A stretch of DNA of 64,000 nucleotides, from positions 24,151 to 88,150 of the forward strand of contig CACZKE010000012.1 of the NCBI GenBank assembly GCA_902781705.1. Reading direction: 5' to 3'. Source of the DNA: an uncultured Bacteroidia bacterium (GTDB lineage Bacteria; Bacteroidota; Bacteroidia; Bacteroidales; UBA932). Numbering within the stretch: position 1 is the first letter of the stretch; every line of letters begins with the position of its first letter. The position numbers and the translations under genes were made by a program. The notes under the pieces are model-generated. The model was not told the DNA's origin, searched no databases, and saw only the letters and a list, made by a program, of their open reading frames with translations. Below, one piece after another: positions 42,414-51,672 of this stretch.

Positions 42414-43070
42414 ATGCATATTTCGCGGACTTTGCGTCATCTTTTCCACCCGAAACGGGACTTGACTCCCGTCTTTACGCAGCAGGCTGCCTACCTGTGC
42501 CGCTGCTCCGAAACCCTCGTACGGATGCTTTCCACGCTGGACAAAGAGGAATGGAAACGCTGCCACCGGGAGATCCATACCCTGGAAGTGCAGGGCGACG
42601 CCCTCCTGACGGAGTTCCGGGAAATGCTTGCCGAGCGCCTGATGGGCTCCCTGGGACGGACGGAACTGACCACCGTGGCTATGTCCATGGACGACTGCAT
42701 GGATGTCATCAAGGACGCCTCCAAGGCGGTCCTCATCTACAATCCCCGGAAGATCGATTCCCAACTCCGGGACCTGGCGATGATCATCCAGGCCGAGGCG
42801 AATGCCCTCCGGGACCTCCTTCCCCTCCTCTGGGACATCAAGCACAAGGCCACGGAGATCTCCCTCCAGTGCGACCGCGTCGCCGAGATGGAACACGCCG
42901 CCGACGATGCCTACGAGGAATACATCGGCTACATCTTCTCCGAGGAGGAGGACTTCCGCGAAATGACCAAGTACAAGAATCTGGCGGAACTCTTCGAGAA
43001 AGCCACCGACAGCGAAAAGCACGTCGCCGACTGCGTCCGCCTCATGGTCCTGAAATTCCTCCACGAATAG
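42414..43070 (+). CDS. DUF47/PhoU-like phosphate-transport-associated protein
   Basis: The protein has 218 residues, all alpha-helical. MSMDDCMDVIKDASKAVLIYNP and CDRVAEMEHAADDAYEEYIGYIF contain the acidic metal-binding helices of the DUF47 (PhoU-like) family. These proteins usually sit beside a PiT phosphate permease and modulate it; here none is adjacent, so the partner must lie elsewhere. The start codon is the ATG at 42414 in an AT-rich leader with no SD. A terminator follows at 43101-43132. Confidence 0.85.
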   Translation: MHISRTLRHLFHPKRDLTPVFTQQAAYLCRCSETLVRMLSTLDKEEWKRCHREIHTLEVQGDALLTEFREMLAERLMGSLGRTELTTVAMSMDDCMDVIKDASKAVLIYNPRKIDSQLRDLAMIIQAEANALRDLLPLLWDIKHKATEISLQCDRVAEMEHAADDAYEEYIGYIFSEEEDFREMTKYKNLAELFEKATDSEKHVADCVRLMVLKFLHE

Positions 43071-43100
43071 TCCCTCCGACTTCCTCTGAAAGACAATGAA

Positions 43101-43132
43101 AGAGATCAACCCAAGTGGTCGGTCTCTTTTTT
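43101..43132 (+). terminator. Intrinsic terminator of the DUF47 gene
   Basis: AGAGATCAACC and GGTCGGTCTCT pair with two G-U pairs around a five-base loop, followed by a run of six T. Confidence 0.75.
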
Positions 43133-43298
43133 ATGGTCTGGGTATGGGGTGTCCGGGGGACTCCGTTCCGCTTCGCTCCACTCCGGCCCCTCCCAACGTC
43201 TCCTGCGTCCCGCTTCGCGGAACTTGTATCCGTCGGGCCCCTCCCCCTATATTTGTCCGGGGGTGGACAAACCCCCGGACACCCCATACCCAGACCAT
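43133..43298. repeat. 166-bp element with 27-bp perfect terminal inverted repeats
   Basis: The left arm 43133-43159 (begins ATGGTCTGGGTATGGGG) is the exact reverse complement of 43272-43298. An inner arm GTCCGGGGGT (43255-43264) can pair instead with ACCCCCGGAC (43271-43280), so two folds compete for the right arm. It lies exactly between the terminators of DUF47 and the nqr operon and carries no credible gene. This covers the gene-free stretch 43071-43355. Confidence 0.8.
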
Positions 43299-43332
43299 TA
43301 AAAAAAGAGCCGACTCGCGGTTGAGTCAGCTC
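43299..43332 (-). terminator. Intrinsic terminator of the nqr operon
   Basis: On the minus strand GAGCTGACTC pairs with GAGTCGGCTC (one G-U) around a six-base loop and is followed by seven T. Confidence 0.8.
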
Positions 43333-43355
43333 TTTTCTCATTGATGGAGCGGAGA

Positions 43356-44630
43356 TTAACCTCCGAAGTTGTCGTAGAGGATGCTCTCGGGGGCGACGCC
43401 CAGGGAGTCGAGGAGTTCGTTCACGCACTTGGTCATCATGGGCGGACCGCACATGAAGTACTTGATGTCCTCGGGCGCCTCGTGATTCTTGAGGTAGGTC
43501 TCGTACATCACGTTGTGGACGAAGCCAGGGGTGTACTTCACGCCGGCGGCATCGGCGGCCGGATCCGGACGGTCGAGGGCCAGGTGGAAGTGGAAGTTCG
43601 GGAACTCCTTCTCGATCTCGGCGAAGTCCTCCAGGTAGAAGGCCTCGACAAGGGCGCGGGCGCCGTAGAAGAAATGAACCTGCCGCTTGGTCTTGAGCGT
43701 CTTGAACAGGTGCATGATGTGGCTGCGGAGCGGAGCCATGCCGGCGCCGCCGCCTACGAAGATGTATTCCATGTCCTCCGGATCGTCCTTCGGAAGGAGG
43801 AACTCGCCGTAAGGGCCGCTGATCATGACCTTGTCACCCGGCTTGCGGGAGAAGACATAGGTGGAGGCGATTCCCGGAGGAACGCCCGGGACGAACTTGA
43901 ACACGCCCTTCGGCTGGGTGCGGTCGAACGGAGGGGTAGCGATACGCACGTTCAGTTTGATGACGTCCTTCTCGGCCGGATACGAGGCCATGGAGTAGGC
44001 GCGGATCGTGGGGACCGTGTTCTTGAACTTCAGGGAGGTGATGCCGTACTTCTCCCAGTCGCCCATGTAGATGGGAGCGACACCCATGTCGGAGAAATCA
44101 GCCTCGTACTCCGGAATGTCGATCTGGATGTACTCGCCGGACTTGAAGTCGATGTGCTCGCCTTCCGGAAGACGTACGGTGAATTCCTTGATGAAGGTCG
44201 CGACGTTCTCGTTGGAGATGACTTCGCACTCGAGCTTCTTCACGCTGAGGGCGGATTCCGGAACGGCGATCTGGAGGTTGTCCTTGACCTTGACCTGGCA
44301 GCCGAGGCGCCAGCCGTCCTTGATCTGCTTGCGGGAGAAGAAACCGGTCTCGGTGGGGAGGATGGTTCCGCCGCCTTCGAGGACCTGCAGTTTGCACTGT
44401 CCGCAGTTGGCCTTGCCGCCGCAGGCGGAAGGAAGGAAGATGCCGTGGTCGGCGAGGGTGTGCATCAGGTCGCCGCCGGGGGTGACCTCCAGTTCCTTGG
44501 TGCCTCCGTTGATGGAGACCTTGACGGAGCCGGACGGGGTGAGGGCGCTCTTGATCCAGAGGAGCAGGGCCACGAGGATGATCGTGACCACAAACATCAC
44601 GAGGATGGCGAAAAGAATGGTATTTGTCAT
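43356..44630 (-). CDS. nqrF: Na+-translocating NADH:quinone reductase subunit F
   Basis: The protein has 424 residues. One N-terminal helix (about 1-25) is followed by a plant-type 2Fe-2S domain with CGGKANCGQC near 71-80 and a further Cys, then an FAD domain (RAYSMAS) and an NADH domain (FVGGGAGMAPLRSH; CGPPMM at the end). It is the electron entry point: it oxidises NADH and passes electrons through FAD and 2Fe-2S. It is the last gene of the nqrABCDEF operon, followed by the terminator. Confidence 0.98.
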   Translation of the reverse strand: MTNTILFAILVMFVVTIILVALLLWIKSALTPSGSVKVSINGGTKELEVTPGGDLMHTLADHGIFLPSACGGKANCGQCKLQVLEGGGTILPTETGFFSRKQIKDGWRLGCQVKVKDNLQIAVPESALSVKKLECEVISNENVATFIKEFTVRLPEGEHIDFKSGEYIQIDIPEYEADFSDMGVAPIYMGDWEKYGITSLKFKNTVPTIRAYSMASYPAEKDVIKLNVRIATPPFDRTQPKGVFKFVPGVPPGIASTYVFSRKPGDKVMISGPYGEFLLPKDDPEDMEYIFVGGGAGMAPLRSHIMHLFKTLKTKRQVHFFYGARALVEAFYLEDFAEIEKEFPNFHFHLALDRPDPAADAAGVKYTPGFVHNVMYETYLKNHEAPEDIKYFMCGPPMMTKCVNELLDSLGVAPESILYDNFGG

Positions 44631-44646
44631 AACGCGTTCCTCCGGA

Positions 44647-45243
44647 TTACAGTGAAATACCCATGAAGGTCATGAAGGCGATGCCCATCAGACCCACCGT
44701 GATGAAGGTGATGCCCAGGCCCTTGAGTGCCGGCGGCACGTTGGAGTAGGCCATCTTCTCGCGGATCGCCGCGAGGGAGACGATGGCGAGGAACCAGCCG
44801 ATACCGGAACCGAGGGAATAGACGACGGCTTCACCGATGTTCAGGAAGTCCTTCTGCTGCATGAACAGGGAACCGCCCAGGATGGCGCAGTTCACCGCGA
44901 TCAGCGGCAGGAAGATACCGAGGGAGGAGTACAGTTCCGGGGAGAATTTCTCCACGACCATCTCCACGACCTGCACGATGGCGGCGATGACCGCGATGAA
45001 GACGATGAAGCTGAGGAAGCTCAGGTCCACCCCTTCGATCAGGGCGTCGGGGGCCAGCACATAGGTATTGAGGAGATAGTTGACCGGAAGGGTGATCAGA
45101 AGGACGGCGATCACGGCGAGACCCAGGCCCGCAGCCGTCTTCACATTCTTCGATACCGCCAGGAATGAGCACATTCCCAGGAAGTATGCGAAGATCATAT
45201 TGTCCACGAAGATGGACTTGACGAATAAGCTGAGATATTCCAT
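44647..45243 (-). CDS. nqrE: Na+-translocating NADH:quinone reductase subunit E
   Basis: The protein has 198 residues with six transmembrane helices. The first helix has the conserved cysteine in [14 protein letters not shown], and the NCAILGG block in helix 4 holds the second; in NqrDE these ligate the intramembrane 2Fe-2S cluster. Subunit D lies 12 bases upstream. Confidence 0.97.
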   Translation of the reverse strand: MEYLSLFVKSIFVDNMIFAYFLGMCSFLAVSKNVKTAAGLGLAVIAVLLITLPVNYLLNTYVLAPDALIEGVDLSFLSFIVFIAVIAAIVQVVEMVVEKFSPELYSSLGIFLPLIAVNCAILGGSLFMQQKDFLNIGEAVVYSLGSGIGWFLAIVSLAAIREKMAYSNVPPALKGLGITFITVGLMGIAFMTFMGISL

Positions 45244-45255
45244 AGGGCGTCGTCG

Positions 45256-45870
45256 TTATTTTTCCTGGAGGTCTTTCTGGATGCTCCGCTGGACCCAGAC
45301 GATGCATCCCAGGAGGATGAGGGCGAACGGAGGCAGGATCACGAGGTTGTTCGGAACATAGCCGAAGCGGTTCAGGATGTCGATCCCGAAGAGGGTGCCG
45401 CTTCCGAGAAGCTCGCGGAAGAAGGCGACGATCAGGAGGATCATGCCGTAGCCGGCTCCGTTGGCCACGCCGTCGAGGAAGGAAGGCCAGGGCTTGTTGC
45501 CCAGGGCGAACGCCTCGATGCGGCCCATCACGATGCAGTTCGTGATGATGAGGCCGATGTACACGGACAACTGCTTGTCAATGGCGTAGGTGGCTTCGAA
45601 ACTCTTGAGGATCTGGTCCACCAGGATCACCATCATGGCGACCACCACGAGCTGGACGATGATACGTACGCGGCCCGGGATGGTGTTGCGCAGCAGGGAG
45701 AGGATCAGGCTGGAAATGCCCGTGACCACGATGACGGAGAGGGCCATGACGAGCGCACCCTTCATCGTGACGGTCACCGCGAGGGAAGAGCAGATGCCCA
45801 GCACCAGGACGGTGATCGGATTACCCTTGAAAATCGGGTTGAGAATGGTTTCTTTGAGTTTGGCGTCCAT
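45256..45870 (-). CDS. nqrD: Na+-translocating NADH:quinone reductase subunit D
   Basis: The protein has 204 residues with six transmembrane helices, homologous in layout to NqrE in inverted topology. VLGICSSLAVT and TNCIVMGRIEAFALG carry the cluster-ligating cysteines. It is three bases downstream of nqrC. Confidence 0.97.
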   Translation of the reverse strand: MDAKLKETILNPIFKGNPITVLVLGICSSLAVTVTMKGALVMALSVIVVTGISSLILSLLRNTIPGRVRIIVQLVVVAMMVILVDQILKSFEATYAIDKQLSVYIGLIITNCIVMGRIEAFALGNKPWPSFLDGVANGAGYGMILLIVAFFRELLGSGTLFGIDILNRFGYVPNNLVILPPFALILLGCIVWVQRSIQKDLQEK

Positions 45871-45873
45871 AGC

Positions 45874-46713
45874 TTATTCCTCCACTTCTTTGTTTTCGCA
45901 GTCTTTGTCACCTTCGCAATCGCCCTCGCCGCCTTCCTGGCAGCAAGCCTTTTCGCATGCGGGCGCAGCGCTGGTGAAATACTTGGCATAGGCGCCGAGC
46001 CAGGTGTCGATCGCGGCGTCCAGACCGTTGGAGGTCATGGTCGCACCGGTGATGGCGTCGATCTTGTTGTCCATGATTTCGGCATCGCCTTCCTTCGGGG
46101 AGCCGCCCTTGACGATGTCAAAGACATTGGCTTCGGTGAAAGCGGGCTTCTCGCCGACGAACTCCGCCTGGAAGGCGGGATCGTCCTTGATCTTGGCGCC
46201 GAGGCCGGCGGTTTCGGACTCATGGTCGAAGTAGGCGCCGGCGATGGTCTTCAGGTCCTTCTCGAAGGCGATGTAGCCCCAGACCGGACCCCACAGGCCG
46301 GCACCGTAGATGGGAACCACGGTCTTGCCGTTCTTGAACACGAAGACGGGAATCTCGGGTTCGCCGGTCTTGTTGGCGCCGCCCTTGATGTTGTAGTTCT
46401 GGCGTTTGAGTTCCTTCGGGCTGTACACCTTGGTGAGGTCCAGGTCCTTGACTTTCTCGCCATTGACATTGACCGTGAAGGCCTGGCCGATCTCCTCGGC
46501 GTACTTGGCGAGGACGGCGGCGTTCCCGATCTTCTGGAACTCGGCCTTGGTCCCGAACTGGGCGGCGGTGAGCATCTGGGAAATCGTGTCGGCCTTTTCA
46601 TTCGCATCCTGCTTGCCCTTGAGGGACTGGGAGACGAAGGCGAGGAGCGCGGCTACGACGACCACGATGAGGGTCGTATAGATGACCGTATAAAGATTGT
46701 TGTTGGTATTCAT
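45874..46713 (-). CDS. nqrC: Na+-translocating NADH:quinone reductase subunit C with Cys-rich tail
   Basis: The protein has 279 residues. One N-terminal helix (about 7-28) anchors a periplasmic FMN domain; DAITGATMTSNG holds the threonine that takes covalent FMN. The last ~30 residues are unusual: after YAKYFTS comes a hydrophilic tail with five cysteines (253, 257, 258, 266, 272) among Glu, Asp and Gly. This is beyond the normal end of the FMN domain and would face the periplasm. It is cotranscribed with nqrB upstream (12-base gap). Confidence 0.95.
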   Translation of the reverse strand: MNTNNNLYTVIYTTLIVVVVAALLAFVSQSLKGKQDANEKADTISQMLTAAQFGTKAEFQKIGNAAVLAKYAEEIGQAFTVNVNGEKVKDLDLTKVYSPKELKRQNYNIKGGANKTGEPEIPVFVFKNGKTVVPIYGAGLWGPVWGYIAFEKDLKTIAGAYFDHESETAGLGAKIKDDPAFQAEFVGEKPAFTEANVFDIVKGGSPKEGDAEIMDNKIDAITGATMTSNGLDAAIDTWLGAYAKYFTSAAPACEKACCQEGGEGDCEGDKDCENKEVEE

Positions 46714-46725
46714 AGCGCGTATCCT

Positions 46726-47871
46726 TTAGGCAGTTTTCACTTTTTTCGCGCGGCGGTTCACATGGGCCGTCACGACGCAGTGGTCGATGAGCGGGGCCAT
46801 CGTGTTCATGAACAGGATGGCGAGCATCATGCCTTCCATGTAGCCCGGGTTCCACAGGCGGACGACGACAGCGAGGGCGCCGACGAGGAAGCCGTAGATC
46901 CACTTGCCGGTCTCGGTCTGGGCCGCGGTCACCGGGTCGGTGGCCATGAAGACGGAACCGAACAGGAAGCCGCCCATCACGAGCTGGTAGTAGCAGGGAA
47001 GTTCCGTGGCGCCGCCGATCTGGCCCAGCCAGCCGACGAGAAGGCCGCCGGCGATGGAGGAGACCATGATCTTCCAGGAAGCCACGCCCGTCCACACGAG
47101 GATGAGGGCGCCGATGAGGATGGCGATGACGCTGGTCTCACCGGTGGAGCCGGGGATGAAGCCGTAGAACATGTCCATGAAGGAATACTTCGCCTCCAGG
47201 GCCGCGAGGCCGCCGTCATGCGCGATGGCGAGCGGGGTGGCGGCGGAGACCGCATCCACGTCCTTCAGGGCGCCGACCCAGGTCTTGGACACCCACACGG
47301 AGGAGCCGGACATGGAGGACGGGTAGGAGAAGAACAGGAAGGCGCGGGCCACCAGGGCCGGGTTCCAGATGTTCATGCCGGTGCCGCCGAACACTTCCTT
47401 CACGAAGATGACGGAGAAGGCGACGGCGAGGGCGAGCATCCACAGGGGAACGTCCACCGGGACGATGAGCGGGATGAGGAAGCCGGTGACGAGGTAACCC
47501 TCGTTCACTTCCTCGCCGCGGATCTGGGAGGAGCCGAACTCGATGGCGAGGCCGACGATGTAGGAGACGATGAACAGCGGGAGCATCCGGAGGAGTCCGT
47601 ACCAGAACATCTGCCAGAAGCCCCAGTCGAGGCCGTAGGTGAGGGAGGTCTGCAGACCCACGTTGTACATGCCGAAGAGGGCTGCCGGAACGAGGGCGAT
47701 GACGACCATGATCATCACGCGCTTGAGGTCGATACCGTCACGCACGTGGGCACCCTTCGCGGTCACGGTTCCCGGGACGCGGAGGAAGGTGTCGAACGCA
47801 TCGATGGTAGAGTGAAGCCAGTAGAGCTTGCCGCCTTTTTCGAAGAGGCCGGGTTTCTTTTCGTCTGCCAT
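46726..47871 (-). CDS. nqrB: Na+-translocating NADH:quinone reductase subunit B
   Basis: The protein has 381 residues with about ten transmembrane helices. The FMN-linked threonine is expected in VDAVSAATPLAIA; the usual SGAT reads SAAT here. FGGTGMNIWNPALVARAF is a conserved family block. This subunit carries riboflavin/FMN and the sodium pathway. It follows nqrA after three bases. Confidence 0.97.
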   Translation of the reverse strand: MADEKKPGLFEKGGKLYWLHSTIDAFDTFLRVPGTVTAKGAHVRDGIDLKRVMIMVVIALVPAALFGMYNVGLQTSLTYGLDWGFWQMFWYGLLRMLPLFIVSYIVGLAIEFGSSQIRGEEVNEGYLVTGFLIPLIVPVDVPLWMLALAVAFSVIFVKEVFGGTGMNIWNPALVARAFLFFSYPSSMSGSSVWVSKTWVGALKDVDAVSAATPLAIAHDGGLAALEAKYSFMDMFYGFIPGSTGETSVIAILIGALILVWTGVASWKIMVSSIAGGLLVGWLGQIGGATELPCYYQLVMGGFLFGSVFMATDPVTAAQTETGKWIYGFLVGALAVVVRLWNPGYMEGMMLAILFMNTMAPLIDHCVVTAHVNRRAKKVKTA

Positions 47872-47874
47872 AAC

Positions 47875-49215
47875 TTATGCCATTTCTTTAATCATCAGGT
47901 CGATGCCCTTCTGGATCATGGCCTGGATGTCGTTCTTGGAAGGATCCACGTAGTCGCACAGGGCGAGGTCTTCGGGAAGGACTTCGTAGATGCCGAACTT
48001 CTCCATCTTCTCGATGTCGCCCGCGAGGCAGGCCTTGATCAGGTAGATGGGGAAGATGTCCATCGGAGTCACGTCCTCGAAGCACTTGGTCTCGACGAAG
48101 GCGCGGGGACCGCCGTGCAGGTTCGTGTCCATGTCGTACTGCTTGCCCGGGGTGAGCCAGGAGAAGTAGCACCAGGAGGAACTGTGTACTTTGGGACGGA
48201 AGGGCTTCGCCCAGCCGAACCATTCGCGCTCGGTGCCCTCGTGCAGGAGGGTGACCTGGTCCTGGAAGAAGCCGAGGCAGCCGTCGGCGCCGAGGCATTC
48301 GCCGGTGAGGACGTCACCGCCGATGACGCGGGTGTCCGCGGGAATGTCGGTGATTTCCTTGACGGGCGTGCCCGGGAGGCAGACCACATAGGCCGGGTCG
48401 GCCACGACGGGGCCGGTGACCGCCACCTTGCGGGTGAGGTCCAGTTTGCCGGTGTTGATGACATGGCCGAGGGCGGCCACCATCAGCGGGGACATCGTCC
48501 ACACGGTCTCACCCTTGAGGATGGGGCTGATGTGGCTGATCTGGACGCCCACGTTGCCGGCGGGGTGCTTGCCGCTCACCACGTGGGTGATGGCGTTCTC
48601 CACCTTGTGGAACGGCGTGCTGGAATAGACCGCCTTGTTCACGCCGATGTGGACGCCGCCGTCGGTCAGTTTGGCGAGGGCGTTCACGCCGGCCTGGAAG
48701 TCGGCGAGCCGGTCGCCGAGGGTGAACTCGGTGTCGGCCGCGAGCGGGGCGGTGCTGAACGTGGAGATGAAGATGGCCTTGGGCTTCAGGTCCGGATTGG
48801 CCTGGATGCCGTAGGGACGCTGGATGAGGGCGTTCCAGAGGCCGGTTTTCAGGAGGAGGTCCTTGACGGCGTCCGCATCGGCGGGGACCTTCGTGCCGAA
48901 GTCCGCGTAGGACTGCTCGGCGTCGGCCTCGACCAGGACGGCCAGGAGCTTTCTCTTCTCACCCCGGACGATGCCGCTCACCGTACCGCTGACCGGCGCG
49001 GTGACGAGGATCCGGGGATTCTGCTTGTCGGCCATGACCGGGGAACCGGCGAGAACACGGTCGCCCTCCTTCACGAGGAGTCTCGGAAGGAACCCTTTGA
49101 AATCAGTGGGCTTTACGGCGATGGTTCCCGGTTTGACGGTCTTGGCGACTTTCCGGGCGGCGGCACCCTTTACAGGGATGTCGAGGCCCTTTTTCAAATC
49201 GAGATGGTTGGACAT
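47875..49215 (-). CDS. nqrA: Na+-translocating NADH:quinone reductase subunit A
   Basis: The protein has 446 residues from ATG 49215 (MSNHLDLKKGLDIPVKGAA); the longer frame runs through the promoter into pcrA and is rejected. The RnfC/NqrA Rossmann and SLBB-like regions are present (VKEGDRVLAGSPVMADK; VSGTVSGIVRGEKR). It is the soluble quinone-site subunit and first gene of the operon. Na+ pumping here can drive the BASS symporter and other secondary transport. Confidence 0.97.
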   Translation of the reverse strand: MSNHLDLKKGLDIPVKGAAARKVAKTVKPGTIAVKPTDFKGFLPRLLVKEGDRVLAGSPVMADKQNPRILVTAPVSGTVSGIVRGEKRKLLAVLVEADAEQSYADFGTKVPADADAVKDLLLKTGLWNALIQRPYGIQANPDLKPKAIFISTFSTAPLAADTEFTLGDRLADFQAGVNALAKLTDGGVHIGVNKAVYSSTPFHKVENAITHVVSGKHPAGNVGVQISHISPILKGETVWTMSPLMVAALGHVINTGKLDLTRKVAVTGPVVADPAYVVCLPGTPVKEITDIPADTRVIGGDVLTGECLGADGCLGFFQDQVTLLHEGTEREWFGWAKPFRPKVHSSSWCYFSWLTPGKQYDMDTNLHGGPRAFVETKCFEDVTPMDIFPIYLIKACLAGDIEKMEKFGIYEVLPEDLALCDYVDPSKNDIQAMIQKGIDLMIKEMA

Positions 49216-49253
49216 TATGATAACAGTTATTTGTGTATTTCTGTAAATACCCG

Positions 49254-49282
49254 CGAATTTACGCATTTTTTTGCTATTTTCG
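49254..49282. promoter_or_regulatory. Divergent near-consensus -7 boxes for nqr and pcrA
   Basis: TAAATTCG on the minus strand (49254-49261) and TATTTTCG on the plus strand (49275-49282); both match TAnnTTTG except for one C. No -33 boxes recognised. Confidence 0.4.
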
Positions 49283-49301
49283 TGCAAAATTTGGAGGAAG
49301 T

Positions 49302-51671
49302 ATGAGCACGAAGATTCTTGAGGATTTGAACAGTGAGCAGAGGAAAGCGGTGGAATGCTTGGAGGGGCCGGTGCTGATCGTGGCGGGAGCGGGGTCCGGC
49401 AAGACCCGCGTATTGACATCCAGGATAGCATACATGATCGACAGGGGGACGGACCCGTCCCGGATCCTCGCCCTGACCTTTACGAAAAAGGCGGCCGGGG
49501 AGATGAAGGAGCGCATCGCGCAGATGGTGGGGGACCGGAAGGCCCGGCGCATCTACATGGGCACGTTCCACTCGGTTTTCATCCGGTTCCTGCGGGAGTT
49601 CGCCGACGCCATCGGCTTTCCCCCGACCTTTACCATCTATGATACGTCCGACTCGGTGAGCGCCCTGAAGGACTGCATCCGGCGGCTCGGCCTGGACGAC
49701 AAGACCTACAAGCCCAAGGAGGTCCTCGCCCGCATTTCCAAGGCGAAGAACGACCTGGTCACTCCGACACCCTATTCCCAGGGAGCCGGCGGTTTCCTGG
49801 AGGAGGACCGGCTGCACAAGAAGCCGGATATCCATAAGGTATATACGTTGTACTGCCAGTTGTGCCGGCAGGCGGGGGTGATGGATTTCGACGACATCCT
49901 CCTGTACATGAACATCCTGCTGCGCGGGAATCCGGACGCCCTCGCCTCCATCGCCGGGCGCTTCGACGCCATCATGGTGGACGAGTACCAGGATACGAAC
50001 ATGGCGCAGTACCTGATCCTGAAGAAGTTGGCCTCCGGGCACCGGAACCTGTGCGTGGTAGGCGACGACTCCCAGTCCATCTACGCTTTCCGGGGTGCCA
50101 AGATCGAGAACATCCTGAATTTCCGGAAGGACTTTCCCGAGGCCAAGGTGTTCCGCCTGGAGCGGAATTACCGGTCCACGCGGAACATCGTGAACGCGGC
50201 GAACACCCTGATCGCCAAGAACGAGAACCGTCTGCCCAAGGAGTGCGTGTCCATGGGCGAGGAAGGGGAGAAGATCCGGCTGATCCGGGCCTACACGGCC
50301 GAGGAAGAGGGTGCCCTCGTGGCCTCCGCCATCCTCCAGCGGATGCATTCCGAACACGCGGAATATGACGATTTCGCCGTCCTGTACCGTACGAACGCCC
50401 AGTCCCGTGCCCTGGAGGAGCAGCTCCGCAAGCGGAACATCCCCTATATGATCTATTCCGGGAACTCCTTCTTCGACCGGGCCGAGGTCAAGGACATGAT
50501 GGCCTATTTCAAACTTGCCGCCAATGTCAACGACGACGAGTCCTTCAAGCGGATCGTGAACAAGCCGGCCCGCGGCATCGGCGACACCTCTTTGAACGCC
50601 TTGGCCGCTGCGGCCGCCGCCAAGGGCATCTCCCTGTTCAAGGCGGCCTGGGCGGAGGATCTCGAGACCTTCGGCCTCCGCGGCGCCGCCGTGTCGAAGA
50701 TCCGCGCCTTCTGCACGATGGTGGACAAGGTGGCGGCCGTCCTGGACCGGACCGATGCCTACGAAGCGGCGCATGGCCTGGCCCTGGAATCCGGCCTGTA
50801 CCTGTTCTACAAGGGCGACAACTCCATCGAAGGACAGGCCCGGGCGGCCAACGTGCAGGAACTCCTGGACAGCGTGAAGGGGTTCGTGGAGGAGGTTCAG
50901 GGCGATTACCGGAACGAACGGATGGAAGACGGGGCCGTCGAGGTGCCCGATTCCGAACTGCCGCTCGTGACCCTTCCGGAGTTCCTGGAGAGCATCTCCC
51001 TGCTGTCCAATGTGGACGTGGCCGAGGATGAGGTCTCCAACAAGGTGGCCCTGATGACGGCCCACTCCGCCAAGGGTCTGGAGTTTCCTTACGTATTCGT
51101 GTGCGGCATGGAGGAGAACCTGTTCCCCTCCGGTGGCTGGTCCCTGACGGAAAAGGACCTGGAGGAGGAGCGGCGCCTGTTCTACGTGGCCCTCACCCGG
51201 GCCAAGAAGGCCGTCGCCCTCACCTTCGCCCAGACGCGCATGCGCAACGGCAAGCACGAGTCCAATGCGCCGAGCCGCTTCCTCCGGGAGATTGCGCCGC
51301 AGTACATCCAGAACCCTTTGCGGAAGGACGATTTCATGACCGCGCCGGATCCGGAAGACGACCATCCGGGCTTCCGGTTCGGCCGGCGGCCGGAGTCGAA
51401 AAATCTGATTACTCCCGTCCGGCCCACCCGTCCCACGACCCGGGAGGCCGTTCTGAACCGGCCGCTGCCCCCCAAGGTCCCGGATGCGGAATTCGTCCCG
51501 GACCCGATGTCCAGTTTCCATCCCGGCGACCGGATTGAGCACAATCGTTTTGGGGTTGGAAAAGTCCTAGAAATTACCGGAACTATCCCGGAATTAAAGG
51601 CTAAAGTCGTATTTGACCGGTATGGTGAAAAACTTTTATTATTGAAATATGCTAAGATTCGCCATCTTTAA
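49302..51671 (+). CDS. pcrA: UvrD/PcrA-type DNA helicase
   Basis: The protein has 789 residues from ATG 49302, preceded by a GGAGGA Shine-Dalgarno. SF1A motifs in order: GAGSGKTRV (Walker A, 29-37), TFTKKAAGEM (Ia), DEYQDTN (II), GDDSQSIYAFRGA (III), YRS (IV), TAHSAKGLEF (V) and VALTRAKK (VI). The C-terminus ends with the Tudor-like block HNRFGVGKVLEI found in PcrA. It acts in repair and in removing RecA or polymerase. The last ~45 codons switch to AT-rich codon use. Confidence 0.95.
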   Translation: MSTKILEDLNSEQRKAVECLEGPVLIVAGAGSGKTRVLTSRIAYMIDRGTDPSRILALTFTKKAAGEMKERIAQMVGDRKARRIYMGTFHSVFIRFLREFADAIGFPPTFTIYDTSDSVSALKDCIRRLGLDDKTYKPKEVLARISKAKNDLVTPTPYSQGAGGFLEEDRLHKKPDIHKVYTLYCQLCRQAGVMDFDDILLYMNILLRGNPDALASIAGRFDAIMVDEYQDTNMAQYLILKKLASGHRNLCVVGDDSQSIYAFRGAKIENILNFRKDFPEAKVFRLERNYRSTRNIVNAANTLIAKNENRLPKECVSMGEEGEKIRLIRAYTAEEEGALVASAILQRMHSEHAEYDDFAVLYRTNAQSRALEEQLRKRNIPYMIYSGNSFFDRAEVKDMMAYFKLAANVNDDESFKRIVNKPARGIGDTSLNALAAAAAAKGISLFKAAWAEDLETFGLRGAAVSKIRAFCTMVDKVAAVLDRTDAYEAAHGLALESGLYLFYKGDNSIEGQARAANVQELLDSVKGFVEEVQGDYRNERMEDGAVEVPDSELPLVTLPEFLESISLLSNVDVAEDEVSNKVALMTAHSAKGLEFPYVFVCGMEENLFPSGGWSLTEKDLEEERRLFYVALTRAKKAVALTFAQTRMRNGKHESNAPSRFLREIAPQYIQNPLRKDDFMTAPDPEDDHPGFRFGRRPESKNLITPVRPTRPTTREAVLNRPLPPKVPDAEFVPDPMSSFHPGDRIEHNRFGVGKVLEITGTIPELKAKVVFDRYGEKLLLLKYAKIRHL

Positions 51672-51672
51672 T

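Noticed and set aside
43096-43344. Short open frames across the 27-bp inverted-repeat element
   Set aside because: They read low-complexity Pro/Arg/Gly strings, cross two terminators and a long palindrome, and are not plausible genes.
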